Assembly (NCBI GenBank): GCA_029907715.1
Contig: JARYLI010000016.1
Coordinates: forward strand, 1-37,938
Origin: Methanothrix sp.
GTDB lineage: Archaea; Halobacteriota; Methanosarcinia; Methanotrichales; Methanotrichaceae
DNA: 37,938 nt
Direction: 5' to 3'
Shown here: one piece after another, positions 17,705 through 24,325 of the stretch
Layout: each line of letters opens with the position of its first letter
Position numbering within the stretch: position 1 is the stretch's first letter
Notes under the pieces: generated by a model
What the model was told of the DNA's origin: nothing
What the model saw: the letters and a program-made list of their open reading frames with translations, nothing else
Databases searched by the model: none
Program-made: the position numbers and the translations under genes

Positions 17705-17829
17705 CGCTCTTATCCATCCGATAACTTGGCCCGAAGAGGCACCAGTCACACTATGCGTTCGTGGTGAGCGAATGAGTGCATTCAGCGACCAGCCCGCATC
17801 TCCTTCAAGTTGCTGAATACATAAGAGCG
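17705..17829 (+). mobile_element. Element A copy with mismatched flanks
   Basis: 125 bases from CGCTCTTATCCAT to the complementary CATAAGAGCG. The two ends match each other as imperfect inverted repeats over about 24 bases (CGCTCTTAT ... AACTTG). The flanking octamers AAGTCGAT and AACGGAGT differ, unlike at the other copies. The transposase coding sequence is missing here, so this copy probably marks a deletion. Confidence 0.8.
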
Positions 17830-18733
17830 AACGGAGTTCCCTTCGGCTGGGTCGGAATGGACTGTTTCTACGGCGAACAGTCACATCTCCGGAAGAAGCT
17901 CGATGAGGAAGGGCTGGTCTATATCGCAGACATAGCCAGGGACACTCGAGTCTGGATCAAAATGCCTGAGATCGGCATACCAGAACGAAATGGAGATCGA
18001 ATTCCATCGCGCAAACGGGTTCTCGACGGCGAACCTGAGCCGATATAGGTACAAAACTCAAAGGCCAGATTCAGGATTGGTCTATTGTAACAGGGATACG
18101 GAGATAAAGGTGCTCCAGATCGAGATCGCAGCCATACGAGTCCATCCGGTCGAGGAGAGACTGCCAGGCAAGGAACAATGGCTCATACGCTCTTATATGA
18201 TTGGCAACTTGTGGGTCATACAATGTGGTTGCTGAACGCACTTATTCATTCACCAGAAATGCATAACAGAACCAGTACTTCTATGTTTAAGTCATCATAT
18301 GGATAAGAGCGGGCTCATAATCAGAAAAGATTCTGGAAGCTCATCATTCAAGTACCAGCTATCGAACGCACCATCTGATACTGAAATCGAACGACTCGCC
18401 AAAATGTCATGCAGCCGCTACTGGATCGAACGCGCGTTCGAAGATGCTATATGTATCGCATCACTCGCAGATTATGAGACCCGATCGTGGAGAAGCTGGC
18501 ATCACCACGTCAGGTCTTCCTCGCAATGCTCGCTGTACTGATGATGCAGATAGAGCTCAGCTCAAAGGCAGATCTGCTGACAGTCCAGGACGTCAGGGGA
18601 TACTCGAGGTCATAATCCCGAGAAGAATGATCGATGATCGCACAATCCTGGAAATCATAAAGGACAGGCATAAAGCCAGAATCTCTGCCAGAGTATCGTA
18701 TCATAGAAGATCTGCAGCATCGTCCTCTAAATA
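17830..18733 (+). pseudogene. IS701-family transposase, decayed C-terminal part
   Basis: Reading through frameshifts and stops, the protein resembles IS701-type DDE transposases. It has GVPFGWVGMDCFYG (second catalytic Asp region), YIADIARDTRVW, RVLDGEPEPI, then FKYQLSNAPSDT, the MSCSRYWIERAFEDA block with the catalytic Glu, and a C-terminal ILEIIKDRHKARISAR. A TAG stop follows EPEPI near 18046, and the frame shifts more than once. It is interrupted at 18188 by an element A. The N-terminal half is absent, lost at the 17705-17829 junction. Confidence 0.82.
18188..18311 (+). mobile_element. Element A copy inserted in the transposase, with 8-bp duplication
   Basis: 124 bases from CGCTCTTATATG to CATATGGATAAGAGCG. 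Flanking octamers are identical: GGCTCATA at 18180-18187 and again at 18312-18319. Removing the element and one octamer joins the host reading frame as EQWLI-IRKDSGS, exactly as in intact IS701 transposases. This fixes both the element ends and the duplication length. The orientation is opposite to the 17705 and 26372 copies. Confidence 0.92.
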
Positions 18734-18881
18734 GTAGTGGGAGATGGCAATGTCAAGCTACACATGTCGATCTTAACCGATGACGCATGGATGCCTATCA
18801 GGCTTCGCTCAATTTCGGGGGTTAAACCTGGAATGGTAGTACAGTTTTAGACGTTTCAGTGCCCAAATGATGGGGGATAAG

Positions 18882-18889
18882 GTTTTATA
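18882..18889 (+). promoter_or_regulatory. TATA box of the aminomutase gene
   Basis: GTTTTATA lies about 25 bases before a predicted transcription start near 18910, inside the GTAC array. It is the strongest A/T box in the gap. Confidence 0.5.
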
Positions 18890-18902
18890 ACATTTACACT
18901 TA

Positions 18903-18939
18903 GTACTTTCTGTACAAATGTACTTTTGTACGAAAGTAC
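18903..18939 (+). promoter_or_regulatory. Regular GTAC array, candidate operator
   Basis: GTAC occurs five times, at 18903, 18912, 18920, 18928 and 18936, a spacing of 9, 8, 8 and 8 bases. The outer arms GTACTTTC and GAAAGTAC form an inverted repeat. It includes one TGTACA, the sequence of the TRP box bound by TrpY in Methanothermobacter. It lies between the TATA box and the ribosome site, covering the likely transcription start. Confidence 0.6.
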
Positions 18940-18953
18940 AGGAGGTGAAGGAT

Positions 18954-20132
18954 GTGAGGTATGTGACAGATATAATGGATGTCGCGCAGCTGCATGAGGA
19001 TGAGAGAAGAGCCCTGTCTGGTGTGACGGAGAATTTCGCATTTAAGGCCAGCAGCTACTACCTGTCGCTGATAAACTGGGACGATCCATGCGACCCTCTC
19101 AGAAAAATTGTTATTCCAGACTCAAATGAGATGTACAGCTGGGGCATGAAGGATCCATCCAGCGAGAGATCCTACACGGTTCTGCCCGGACTTCAGCATA
19201 AGTACAAACAGACAGCACTCATGCTCGTCAGCAATGCATGTGGATCCCTCTGCAGGTTTTGCTTCCGGAAAAGAATATTCATAGACAGCCATCATGAAAC
19301 CGCCATAGATCTTCCCAGAGCAGTGGATTACATAAGAGAGCATGCAGAGATAACAAACGTCCTTCTCAGTGGTGGAGATCCCCTCATGCTTCCCACAGAA
19401 AGGCTTGAGGAGATTGTGAGGAGGCTGCGGGAAATAGACCATCTTCATATCATACGCATTGGCACAAAGCTTCCGGTCTACGATCCATTCAGGATTACAG
19501 AGGATCCGTCGCTTCTCGAGATGGTGAAGCGCCACAGCCATGAAAACCGGAGGATATATTTCGTGATTCACTTCAACCACCCTAAGGAGATCTCGAGTGA
19601 GACCCTGAAAGCTGTCAGCCAGCTACAGGAGGCAGGCGCAATAACCGTGAGCCAGACACCGCTTCTGAGAGGTGTGAATGACAATCCAGAAACGCTGGCA
19701 CAGCTCTTCAAGAAGCTCTCGTTCATCGGTGTATCTCCTTATTACGTATTCCAGTGCAGGCCTTCTATCGGAAACTACCATTTCCAGGTTCCCGTTGAGA
19801 CGAGCTATGCGATCGTTGAAAAGGCCAAGTCAATGTGTTCAGGTCTGGCCAAGCGAGCCAAGTTCGTAATGTCACATGCTACAGGGAAGATCGAGGTCGT
19901 CGGGCTCACAGACAGGTATGTTTACATGAAGTACGCTCAGGCTGCAGATCCGGAGAATATTGGTATGTTCATGGTCTTCGAAAGGAATCCCGCAGCTTTC
20001 TGGTTCGATGACTATTCAGATCCCGTAGATCACCATCGTCTGGATGTGCAGGAGACTGGAGCCTCCGGAGATGTGTACGCATCACAAGCAGAAGAGAGCG
20101 GTGAGCTCCACGCAGCAACCACGATGGATTAG
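18954..20132 (+). CDS. Lysine 2,3-aminomutase-family radical SAM enzyme
   Basis: About 392 residues. The radical-SAM cluster motif is C96-X3-C100-X2-C103 (ACGSLCRFCF), followed by LLSGGDPLML, IRIGTKLPV and HFNHP, all typical of KamA. A GKIEVVG segment near the C-terminus fits the PLP lysine. Such enzymes move an amino group from C2 to C3 of lysine (beta-lysine, an osmolyte precursor in methanogens) or glutamate. The acetyltransferase partner ablB is not adjacent. The GTG at 18954 sits 5 bases after AGGAGGTGA, so I prefer it to the ATG at 18918, which lies inside the operator array. Substrate is uncertain. Confidence 0.85.
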   Translation: MRYVTDIMDVAQLHEDERRALSGVTENFAFKASSYYLSLINWDDPCDPLRKIVIPDSNEMYSWGMKDPSSERSYTVLPGLQHKYKQTALMLVSNACGSLCRFCFRKRIFIDSHHETAIDLPRAVDYIREHAEITNVLLSGGDPLMLPTERLEEIVRRLREIDHLHIIRIGTKLPVYDPFRITEDPSLLEMVKRHSHENRRIYFVIHFNHPKEISSETLKAVSQLQEAGAITVSQTPLLRGVNDNPETLAQLFKKLSFIGVSPYYVFQCRPSIGNYHFQVPVETSYAIVEKAKSMCSGLAKRAKFVMSHATGKIEVVGLTDRYVYMKYAQAADPENIGMFMVFERNPAAFWFDDYSDPVDHHRLDVQETGASGDVYASQAEESGELHAATTMD

Positions 20133-20264
20133 AGTGTCCCTACAGGAGCGAGGACTGAGGGAACGGCAGCTTCCAACGCTTTTGGTGTTGACCTGTCGAC
20201 TGTGTGGATCCACGGGTCCATCGATGAAACGAGACCGCTGGATACCGGGAATTGGGCTGCACGC

Positions 20265-20567
20265 TCAATTCTCATCCTCACTCAGGCGCATACATCTGAA
20301 ATACGCGTTCAGCACGCACACATCATCCTGAGGACCCAACTGCTCGAAGAGCTCGCACGGAGATCCTCTGTAGCATTCCATCTCGTGTATCCTGCATACG
20401 GCAATTCCATCTGCAAATGTGAGATGCGGGCATGGCTCTCCAGCTCTCTTAAATATTACAGGCATCCTGTGAGCTTTATCGAGAGTGCCATCAGGCCTTA
20501 TCGCATCCGGGTTCGGAATGGCGACGTCAAGGTGGATGCAGCAGCATCCGCATCGCAGGCATATCAT
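20265..20567 (-). CDS. YkgJ-type cysteine-cluster protein
   Basis: 100 residues with the N-terminal Cys cluster CLRCGCCC (C3, C6, C8-C10) and further cysteines near PCPHL, VCRIHEMECYRGSPCELF and CVLNAYFRC. This matches the YkgJ-like zinc/iron-chelating domain family, whose exact role is unknown. It is the last gene of a leftward set that starts with the DUF2240 gene. The ATG overlaps the stop of the small frame upstream (ATGA), arguing for coupling. It may handle metal or an iron-sulfur cluster for the neighbouring reductase (inference). Confidence 0.8.
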   Translation of the reverse strand: MICLRCGCCCIHLDVAIPNPDAIRPDGTLDKAHRMPVIFKRAGEPCPHLTFADGIAVCRIHEMECYRGSPCELFEQLGPQDDVCVLNAYFRCMRLSEDEN

Positions 20568-20749
20568 AGAATCTCCTGGGGTTCAGGGGCAGCAAAAACT
20601 CCGATCTTTATGCCGGAGTAGCTGACGCCTGTCTCCGCACATCTCATGGGAACGTTCAGGTTTTCGGGGCTGTTCAGGAGCTGTTTGCTCAAACCATCCG
20701 CGAGATCATCGATGCTATGAGCTTTGCCGGAGCTCTCGGCGCGAGCCAC
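20564..20749 (-). CDS. Possible small coupled ORF
   Basis: 61 residues from ATG 20749, overlapping the end of the reductase gene by about 60 bases. A TTG at 20688 would give a shorter product without that overlap. Its stop overlaps the ATG of the Cys-cluster gene as ATGA. The C-terminal part (RCAETGVSYSGIKIGVF) looks protein-like, but I recognise no family and there is no strong ribosome site. It may be real or just an open frame bridging two genes. Confidence 0.35.
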   Translation of the reverse strand: MARAESSGKAHSIDDLADGLSKQLLNSPENLNVPMRCAETGVSYSGIKIGVFAAPEPQEIL

Positions 20750-21795
20750 CTTAAAAAGCTCCTGTAGCTGAGGCCGTGCGCGTGTATGTCTATGTACCTC
20801 TCCAGGAGCGACCTGTCGTCCATGAACATGTTGAAGAGCTGATCTGGAAATCGGTGCATGATCCGGGCCAGAAGAAATGACGCTCTGAGATCGTCTCCGA
20901 ACTCGTTTTTACACCTGCGCTGGTACTCCACGAGATCGCATCCATCGCTGAGATGCTCTGCGGCGACCTCTGCTGCGATCTGCCCAGACCTCACAGCGTA
21001 GGCGATCCCCTCCCCTGTGAAGGGGTCCACCATGCCAGCCGAGTCGCCGCAGAGCATTGTTCTCTCACCTGCAAGATATCTGGATGGCCCTGAGAGCGGG
21101 ATCGTGTGGCCATGGATCTTGCCGTGGAACCCCCTCGAGCTCATGAGTCTTTCCATGAGTCCTCTTATCTTCGAGGGTCTAAGACCGCCAGCGCCGACTG
21201 AGAGGTAGCTTCCGTGAGGGAACACCCACGCGTAGCCCATATCCGCCTCCCCAAAGTGAATCTCCATGGAGTCGCTGATCTTTTCGGCAGCCACCTCTGA
21301 GACCAGGCACATACCCGTCATTTCATTTCTTGGACGCATCTTCCTGCTCAGCATGCCTGTGTGACCATCAGCCAGCACCAGGGTCCTCCCTTCATAGGTA
21401 TCACCTGCTCTGATCCGGACGCCCTCCCCCATCTCCGATACCTCTGTGGCCTTCCTGCCGAACAGGACCTCTGCTCCGGCCTCCTCTGCCCTTCTCACCA
21501 GCATCTCATCGAATGCGCTTCTGGTGACGAGCGTTGAGAGCCTTTCGGACCGTGAGATCTCAGCGCATCTCCCTCTGAAGAATATCCGTATTCGGGATGT
21601 CTCTGCATCAATGACCCCCTCTGGGATCCTGAATCCCAGATATGACCTCGCTCTCTCTGACAGAGCGCCGCCGCATGGCTTGTACCGAGGGAATCTCTCC
21701 TTCTCTATGAGAAGAACCCGCAGGCCGCGCCTGACGCCCTCAAGAGCTGCAGATGCGCCTGCAGGGCCCCCACCTATCACTATCAGGTCGTACAT
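20689..21795 (-). CDS. Geranylgeranyl reductase-family FAD protein (second copy)
   Basis: 368 residues from the ATG at 21795, opening MYDLIVIGGGPAGASAA (FAD-binding fold). It has FPRYKPCGGALS, the cysteine-containing substrate block of this family, near residue 42 and the second FAD motif MLCGDSAGMVDPFTGEGI. It belongs with geranylgeranyl reductases that hydrogenate isoprenoid double bonds. It differs clearly from the 14178-15344 paralogue (PCGG versus QCAGL block), so the two probably act on different substrates. An upstream ATG at 21813 overlaps the DUF2240 stop and is less likely. It is in an operon with DUF2240 and the Cys-cluster gene. Confidence 0.87.
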   Translation of the reverse strand: MYDLIVIGGGPAGASAALEGVRRGLRVLLIEKERFPRYKPCGGALSERARSYLGFRIPEGVIDAETSRIRIFFRGRCAEISRSERLSTLVTRSAFDEMLVRRAEEAGAEVLFGRKATEVSEMGEGVRIRAGDTYEGRTLVLADGHTGMLSRKMRPRNEMTGMCLVSEVAAEKISDSMEIHFGEADMGYAWVFPHGSYLSVGAGGLRPSKIRGLMERLMSSRGFHGKIHGHTIPLSGPSRYLAGERTMLCGDSAGMVDPFTGEGIAYAVRSGQIAAEVAAEHLSDGCDLVEYQRRCKNEFGDDLRASFLLARIMHRFPDQLFNMFMDDRSLLERYIDIHAHGLSYRSFLRWLAPRAPAKLIASMISRMV

Positions 21796-21802
21796 AGAGG
21801 AG

Positions 21803-22267
21803 CTAGGCCGCATCCCTGGAGGAGATCAGGCTCTGGTATGCCTCCCGGGCCATATCAGCTACATCGATCTCGAGCTCTCTCGCCACCAGAAGTGCAACAG
21901 CATCCAGCTCAACCAGCCTCTGGAGCGAGTCCTGCCGCTCGTTTATCATCGCTATGATCTCTTTTCTACTCATGCCGGTCTTCGAGGATATCATTCTTAC
22001 CGCCCTCTCGAATATGCTCTCGACCGGGGTGGGTTTGAACCCAACAGGTATCTCGATATCCTCTCTGGAATGCACCACATCTCCATCGATGCGAACCAGG
22101 CCCTCCTTTTCCGCTTCCATGAGAAGCGCCCTCACCTTTTCTGGAGGTCCCCACTTCATGTCCAGCGAGAGTGCAAATATGAAGTCGCTTATCTTCAGGC
22201 TGCTCTTCCCACGCTTCTTGAACGGCAGGGCCACAAGGTACCTCTTCTCCTGATCCAAATGTAACAC
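21803..22267 (-). CDS. DUF2240 protein
   Basis: 154 residues matching the archaeal DUF2240 family: an N-terminal LPFKKRGK, the FIFALSLDMKWGPPEKV block, a winged-helix-like EGLVRIDGD stretch, and IPVGFKPT at the end of the conserved part. Function is unknown; a nucleic-acid-binding role is only suggested by the helix-turn pattern. It starts with GTG 22267 or TTG 22258. It is first in the leftward operon, and its stop is 8 bases before the reductase start. Two hairpins in the upstream leader may regulate it. Confidence 0.78.
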   Translation of the reverse strand: MLHLDQEKRYLVALPFKKRGKSSLKISDFIFALSLDMKWGPPEKVRALLMEAEKEGLVRIDGDVVHSREDIEIPVGFKPTPVESIFERAVRMISSKTGMSRKEIIAMINERQDSLQRLVELDAVALLVARELEIDVADMAREAYQSLISSRDAA

Positions 22268-22283
22268 CCTCTCTTCGGTGACG

Positions 22284-22351
22284 CCCCGGGTTAGCCGGGG
22301 TATGGGGACAATAATGGCGATCTGTCACAGCACTGAATTTCTCTGATCGCC
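22284..22351 (-). promoter_or_regulatory. Two hairpins in the leader of the DUF2240 operon
   Basis: Perfect stems: CCCCGG/CCGGGG with a 5-base loop (22284-22300) and GGCGATC/GATCGCC with a 22-base loop (22316-22351). On the minus strand they lie between a TATA-like ATTATATA (22383-22390) and the DUF2240 start, which would give a leader of about 95 bases. No known riboswitch class was recognised. Confidence 0.4.
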
Positions 22352-22382
22352 AGCAGCTCCCTGAGTCTCCATTATGTGTGCC

Positions 22383-22390
22383 TATATAAT
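22383..22390 (-). promoter_or_regulatory. TATA box of the DUF2240 operon
   Basis: Minus-strand ATTATATA, the best box upstream of the leftward operon. It predicts transcription from near 22360. Confidence 0.45.
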
Positions 22391-22538
22391 GCTCTCGCAA
22401 CGTTCACACATGTGGGGACATGTGATCGGGGATGCTCACATCATCTCGCCGGTGTTTATCAGAATCCCTTCTGTGCTTCCGGTGCTCCTGGCAGTACTGC
22501 CAGGCATGAGAGGACCGGTGCATATCCGGCTCGGAAGG

Positions 22539-22546
22539 CATTTATT
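22539..22546 (+). promoter_or_regulatory. TATA-like box of the secreted protein gene
   Basis: CATTTATT is centred about 25 bases before the ATG at 22568, consistent with a leaderless mRNA. This supports the ATG over the upstream GTG at 22559. Confidence 0.4.
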
Positions 22547-22567
22547 CCAGCAGTCTGAGTGGGTCTC

Positions 22568-23026
22568 ATGCGATATGTTCTTTGTCTCCTGGCATGCCTG
22601 CTGTTGCTGTGCACAGCAGATGCGCTCTTCGAGAATACCTCACCACAGATGTATATTGACAGGTACAACAGCAATATAGATCAGGCGCCCCAGATGCTGG
22701 GGGAGCTGCTCGGAAGCGAGAGGGTCGAGATCAACATACTCCTCAATAACGGCACGCTGTACATGTTCGGCCTGGAGACGTTCAAGGGGCGCATAGTGGC
22801 CTCATACCCTGGTGGGATTGAGGATCCGACTATAACCATAGAGACATCTGAGAGCACGATCCAGAGGGTGGCATCATCCAGCGATCCTGTGGCGGCATTC
22901 AAGGATGCCAGAGACAGGGGAGAGGTGAAGATAGAGGCCACCAGGCTCACAACACGGCTCAAGCTCGCGCTCGTGCTGGCGAGTGCGGATGTCTTTAAGT
23001 ACTTTTTAGGTGTATTCTTTGCATAG
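22568..23026 (+). CDS. Secreted or membrane-anchored hypothetical protein
   Basis: About 152 residues with a clear signal peptide (MRYVLCLLACLLLLCTADA). The mature part has alternating beta-like stretches and ends in a helical, hydrophobic tail (LVLASADVFKYFLGVFF). The segment TITIETSESTIQRVASSSDPVAAFKDA looks like an SCP2-type lipid-binding pattern, but this is only a visual impression. The flavoprotein gene starts 10 bases later, so the two are probably co-transcribed. No firm family is assigned. Confidence 0.7.
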   Translation: MRYVLCLLACLLLLCTADALFENTSPQMYIDRYNSNIDQAPQMLGELLGSERVEINILLNNGTLYMFGLETFKGRIVASYPGGIEDPTITIETSESTIQRVASSSDPVAAFKDARDRGEVKIEATRLTTRLKLALVLASADVFKYFLGVFFA

Positions 23027-23036
23027 AGGAAAAATT

Positions 23037-23714
23037 ATGAAAGTGCTCGCCATAAACGGAAGCCCCAAGATGGATGCGGGGAACACAGCTCGCATACTGA
23101 ATCCGTTCCTGGATGGCATGCGGGAGGAAGGAGCCGATGTGGAGCTGTTCCACACCAGGAAGCTCAAGATCGGACCATGCAACGGCGATATGAGCTGCTG
23201 GTTCCGGAACCCTGGAAGGTGCGGCCAGAACGACGACATGCAGATGTTATATCCGAAGTTCGAGGATGCCGATGTTATAGTATGGGCCACGCCTGTGTAC
23301 TTCTCGGGAGTCACCGGCCCGCTCAAGAACCTGATGGACAGGCAGCTCCCGCTTCACGTTCCAGGCACGACGCCAAAGAAGAGGCAGAAGGTTGTGCTGG
23401 TCTCATCCTGCGGCGCGTGGGAGATCGGGGCGTTCGATCCCATCATCGCACAGATGAGGGCGATATACTCAATGCCTGATGCGGCCGAGTTTGTCGCCGC
23501 GCTCCTCCGCCCTGGCGCAGAGGCGATGAGGTTCCTGCCTGAAGGTGCAATGGACGACGTGATCCAGGCCGCAAGGGACGCTGGCAGAGAGCTCGTGAGG
23601 ACGGGGCGAATCTCAGAGAGCCTGCTCCAAACTGTTAGCAGACCGCTTATGAGCGAGGAGGAGTACATGAAGGCAGCGGAGAAGGCCATGGAGGAGGTCA
23701 GAAAGGGTGCATGA
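23037..23714 (+). CDS. NADPH-dependent FMN reductase / Isf-like flavoprotein
   Basis: 225 residues with a flavodoxin-like fold. It opens MKVLAINGSPKMDAGNT (the FMN phosphate loop), followed by WATPVYFSGVTGPLKNLMDR, the second flavin contact. The usual Isf four-cysteine region reads C48-N-G-D51-M-S-C54 ... C62, so the second expected cysteine is an aspartate. Whether a [4Fe-4S] cluster still forms is open. The ATG at 23037 follows GAGGA and replaces an upstream ATG at 23010 that lies inside the previous gene. A second, four-Cys homologue is at 36978-37589. Confidence 0.85.
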   Translation: MKVLAINGSPKMDAGNTARILNPFLDGMREEGADVELFHTRKLKIGPCNGDMSCWFRNPGRCGQNDDMQMLYPKFEDADVIVWATPVYFSGVTGPLKNLMDRQLPLHVPGTTPKKRQKVVLVSSCGAWEIGAFDPIIAQMRAIYSMPDAAEFVAALLRPGAEAMRFLPEGAMDDVIQAARDAGRELVRTGRISESLLQTVSRPLMSEEEYMKAAEKAMEEVRKGA

Positions 23715-23967
23715 GCCGCGAGGCTCTGGCATCCTCCCTGTACAACCGGACTCTGTACATACAACCGGAGATTGATGGGCGATTTCAGGAAGAGCTCAGG
23801 ACTGATCAGCCTCTGACATCCGGGCAGCCCTGGAGCTTCCAGAGGCCTCTTGCAGTTGTTGAGTTTGATTGCAGACCCTGGCTTCTTGAGCCACACAGGA
23901 TGGGGCACTCTCTTCGATCTTTTTTGTTGCCGGCTGCTGATCAGTGCCACACCGCTGGGCGTTCAGA

Positions 23968-24084
23968 GTATTTGCTCAATATCGTGAGCGTACTTGAGTT
24001 ACTGATCAAGTGAAGCCGCTATCATCGGGCATAGTCGTTCATACAGAAATCGTCAGGAGGGCAATTTAGCTCAACAGCATGTTC
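23968..24084 (+). repeat. Repeat C, copy 1
   Basis: 117 bases from GTATTTGCTCAATATCGTGAG to CAGCATGTTC. It matches repeat C at 26360 and 30556 along its length, but the right terminus has lost a few bases (GTATTGA missing). Confidence 0.75.
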
Positions 24085-24119
24085 CGTTCAGATACCCAAT
24101 CCGAAGTGCTAAATAGCTT

Positions 24120-24267
24120 CGCTCTTATCCATTTGATGACTTGTCTGAAGGAGCAGAGGCCATGCTATGCGTTCGTTTCGACTTACCTTCGACTGCATCA
24201 AAGGCTGGCAATGAATGCTTTCATCGACCACATTGCAGCTCTGCAAGTTGCTACGCACGTAAGAGCG
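24120..24267 (+). mobile_element. Element A, long form, with 8-bp duplication
   Basis: 148 bases from CGCTCTTATCCATTTG to GCACGTAAGAGCG. Flanks are identical octamers AATAGCTT (24112-24119 and 24268-24275). It is about 24 bases longer than the 124-base form through a CTTCGACTGCATCAAAGG segment. The right octamer overlaps a TATA-like sequence of the transglycosylase gene. Confidence 0.9.
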
Positions 24268-24271
24268 AATA

Positions 24272-24280
24272 GCTTATAAT
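24272..24280 (+). promoter_or_regulatory. TATA-like box upstream of tgt
   Basis: GCTTATAAT begins in the duplicated octamer made by the element A insertion. It is about 50 bases before the ATG at 24326, implying a short leader. Confidence 0.4.
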
Positions 24281-24325
24281 CAACTTCATGTGATTCAGCA
24301 ACATCTGTCCTGGGAAGAGCTGCAG

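Larger units (their letters stand above)
17493..18757 (+). mobile_element. IS701-type insertion sequence relic, copy 2 (largest)
   Basis: Bounded by inverted termini: CTTGACATTG at 17493 and its complement CAATGTCAAG ending at 18757, with partial similarity continuing inward (TCTC, ACTACTAT). The ~1.27 kb length is near full size for IS701, but two element A copies (about 250 bases) are included, so much of the IS is missing. The transposase is decayed. No target duplication could be seen at the ends (TAAA versus CTAC). Its left 210 bases recur inverted at 7906-8109 and its right ~130 bases recur at 34580-34825. Confidence 0.85.

Noticed and set aside
17567-17884. Open frames on both IS701 relic left ends sharing IRAIDFTKPH...KILLYFIQ
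   Set aside because: The shared peptide arises from the repeated DNA and shifts frame between copies (GGAGGCGAG versus GGGGCAGG), so it is not a conserved protein.
22261-22360. GC-rich stem region as a possible tRNA or C/D-box RNA
   Set aside because: No T-loop GTTCRANYC, no anticodon arm, and no C box (RTGATGA) paired with a D box. It is kept only as a hairpin leader.
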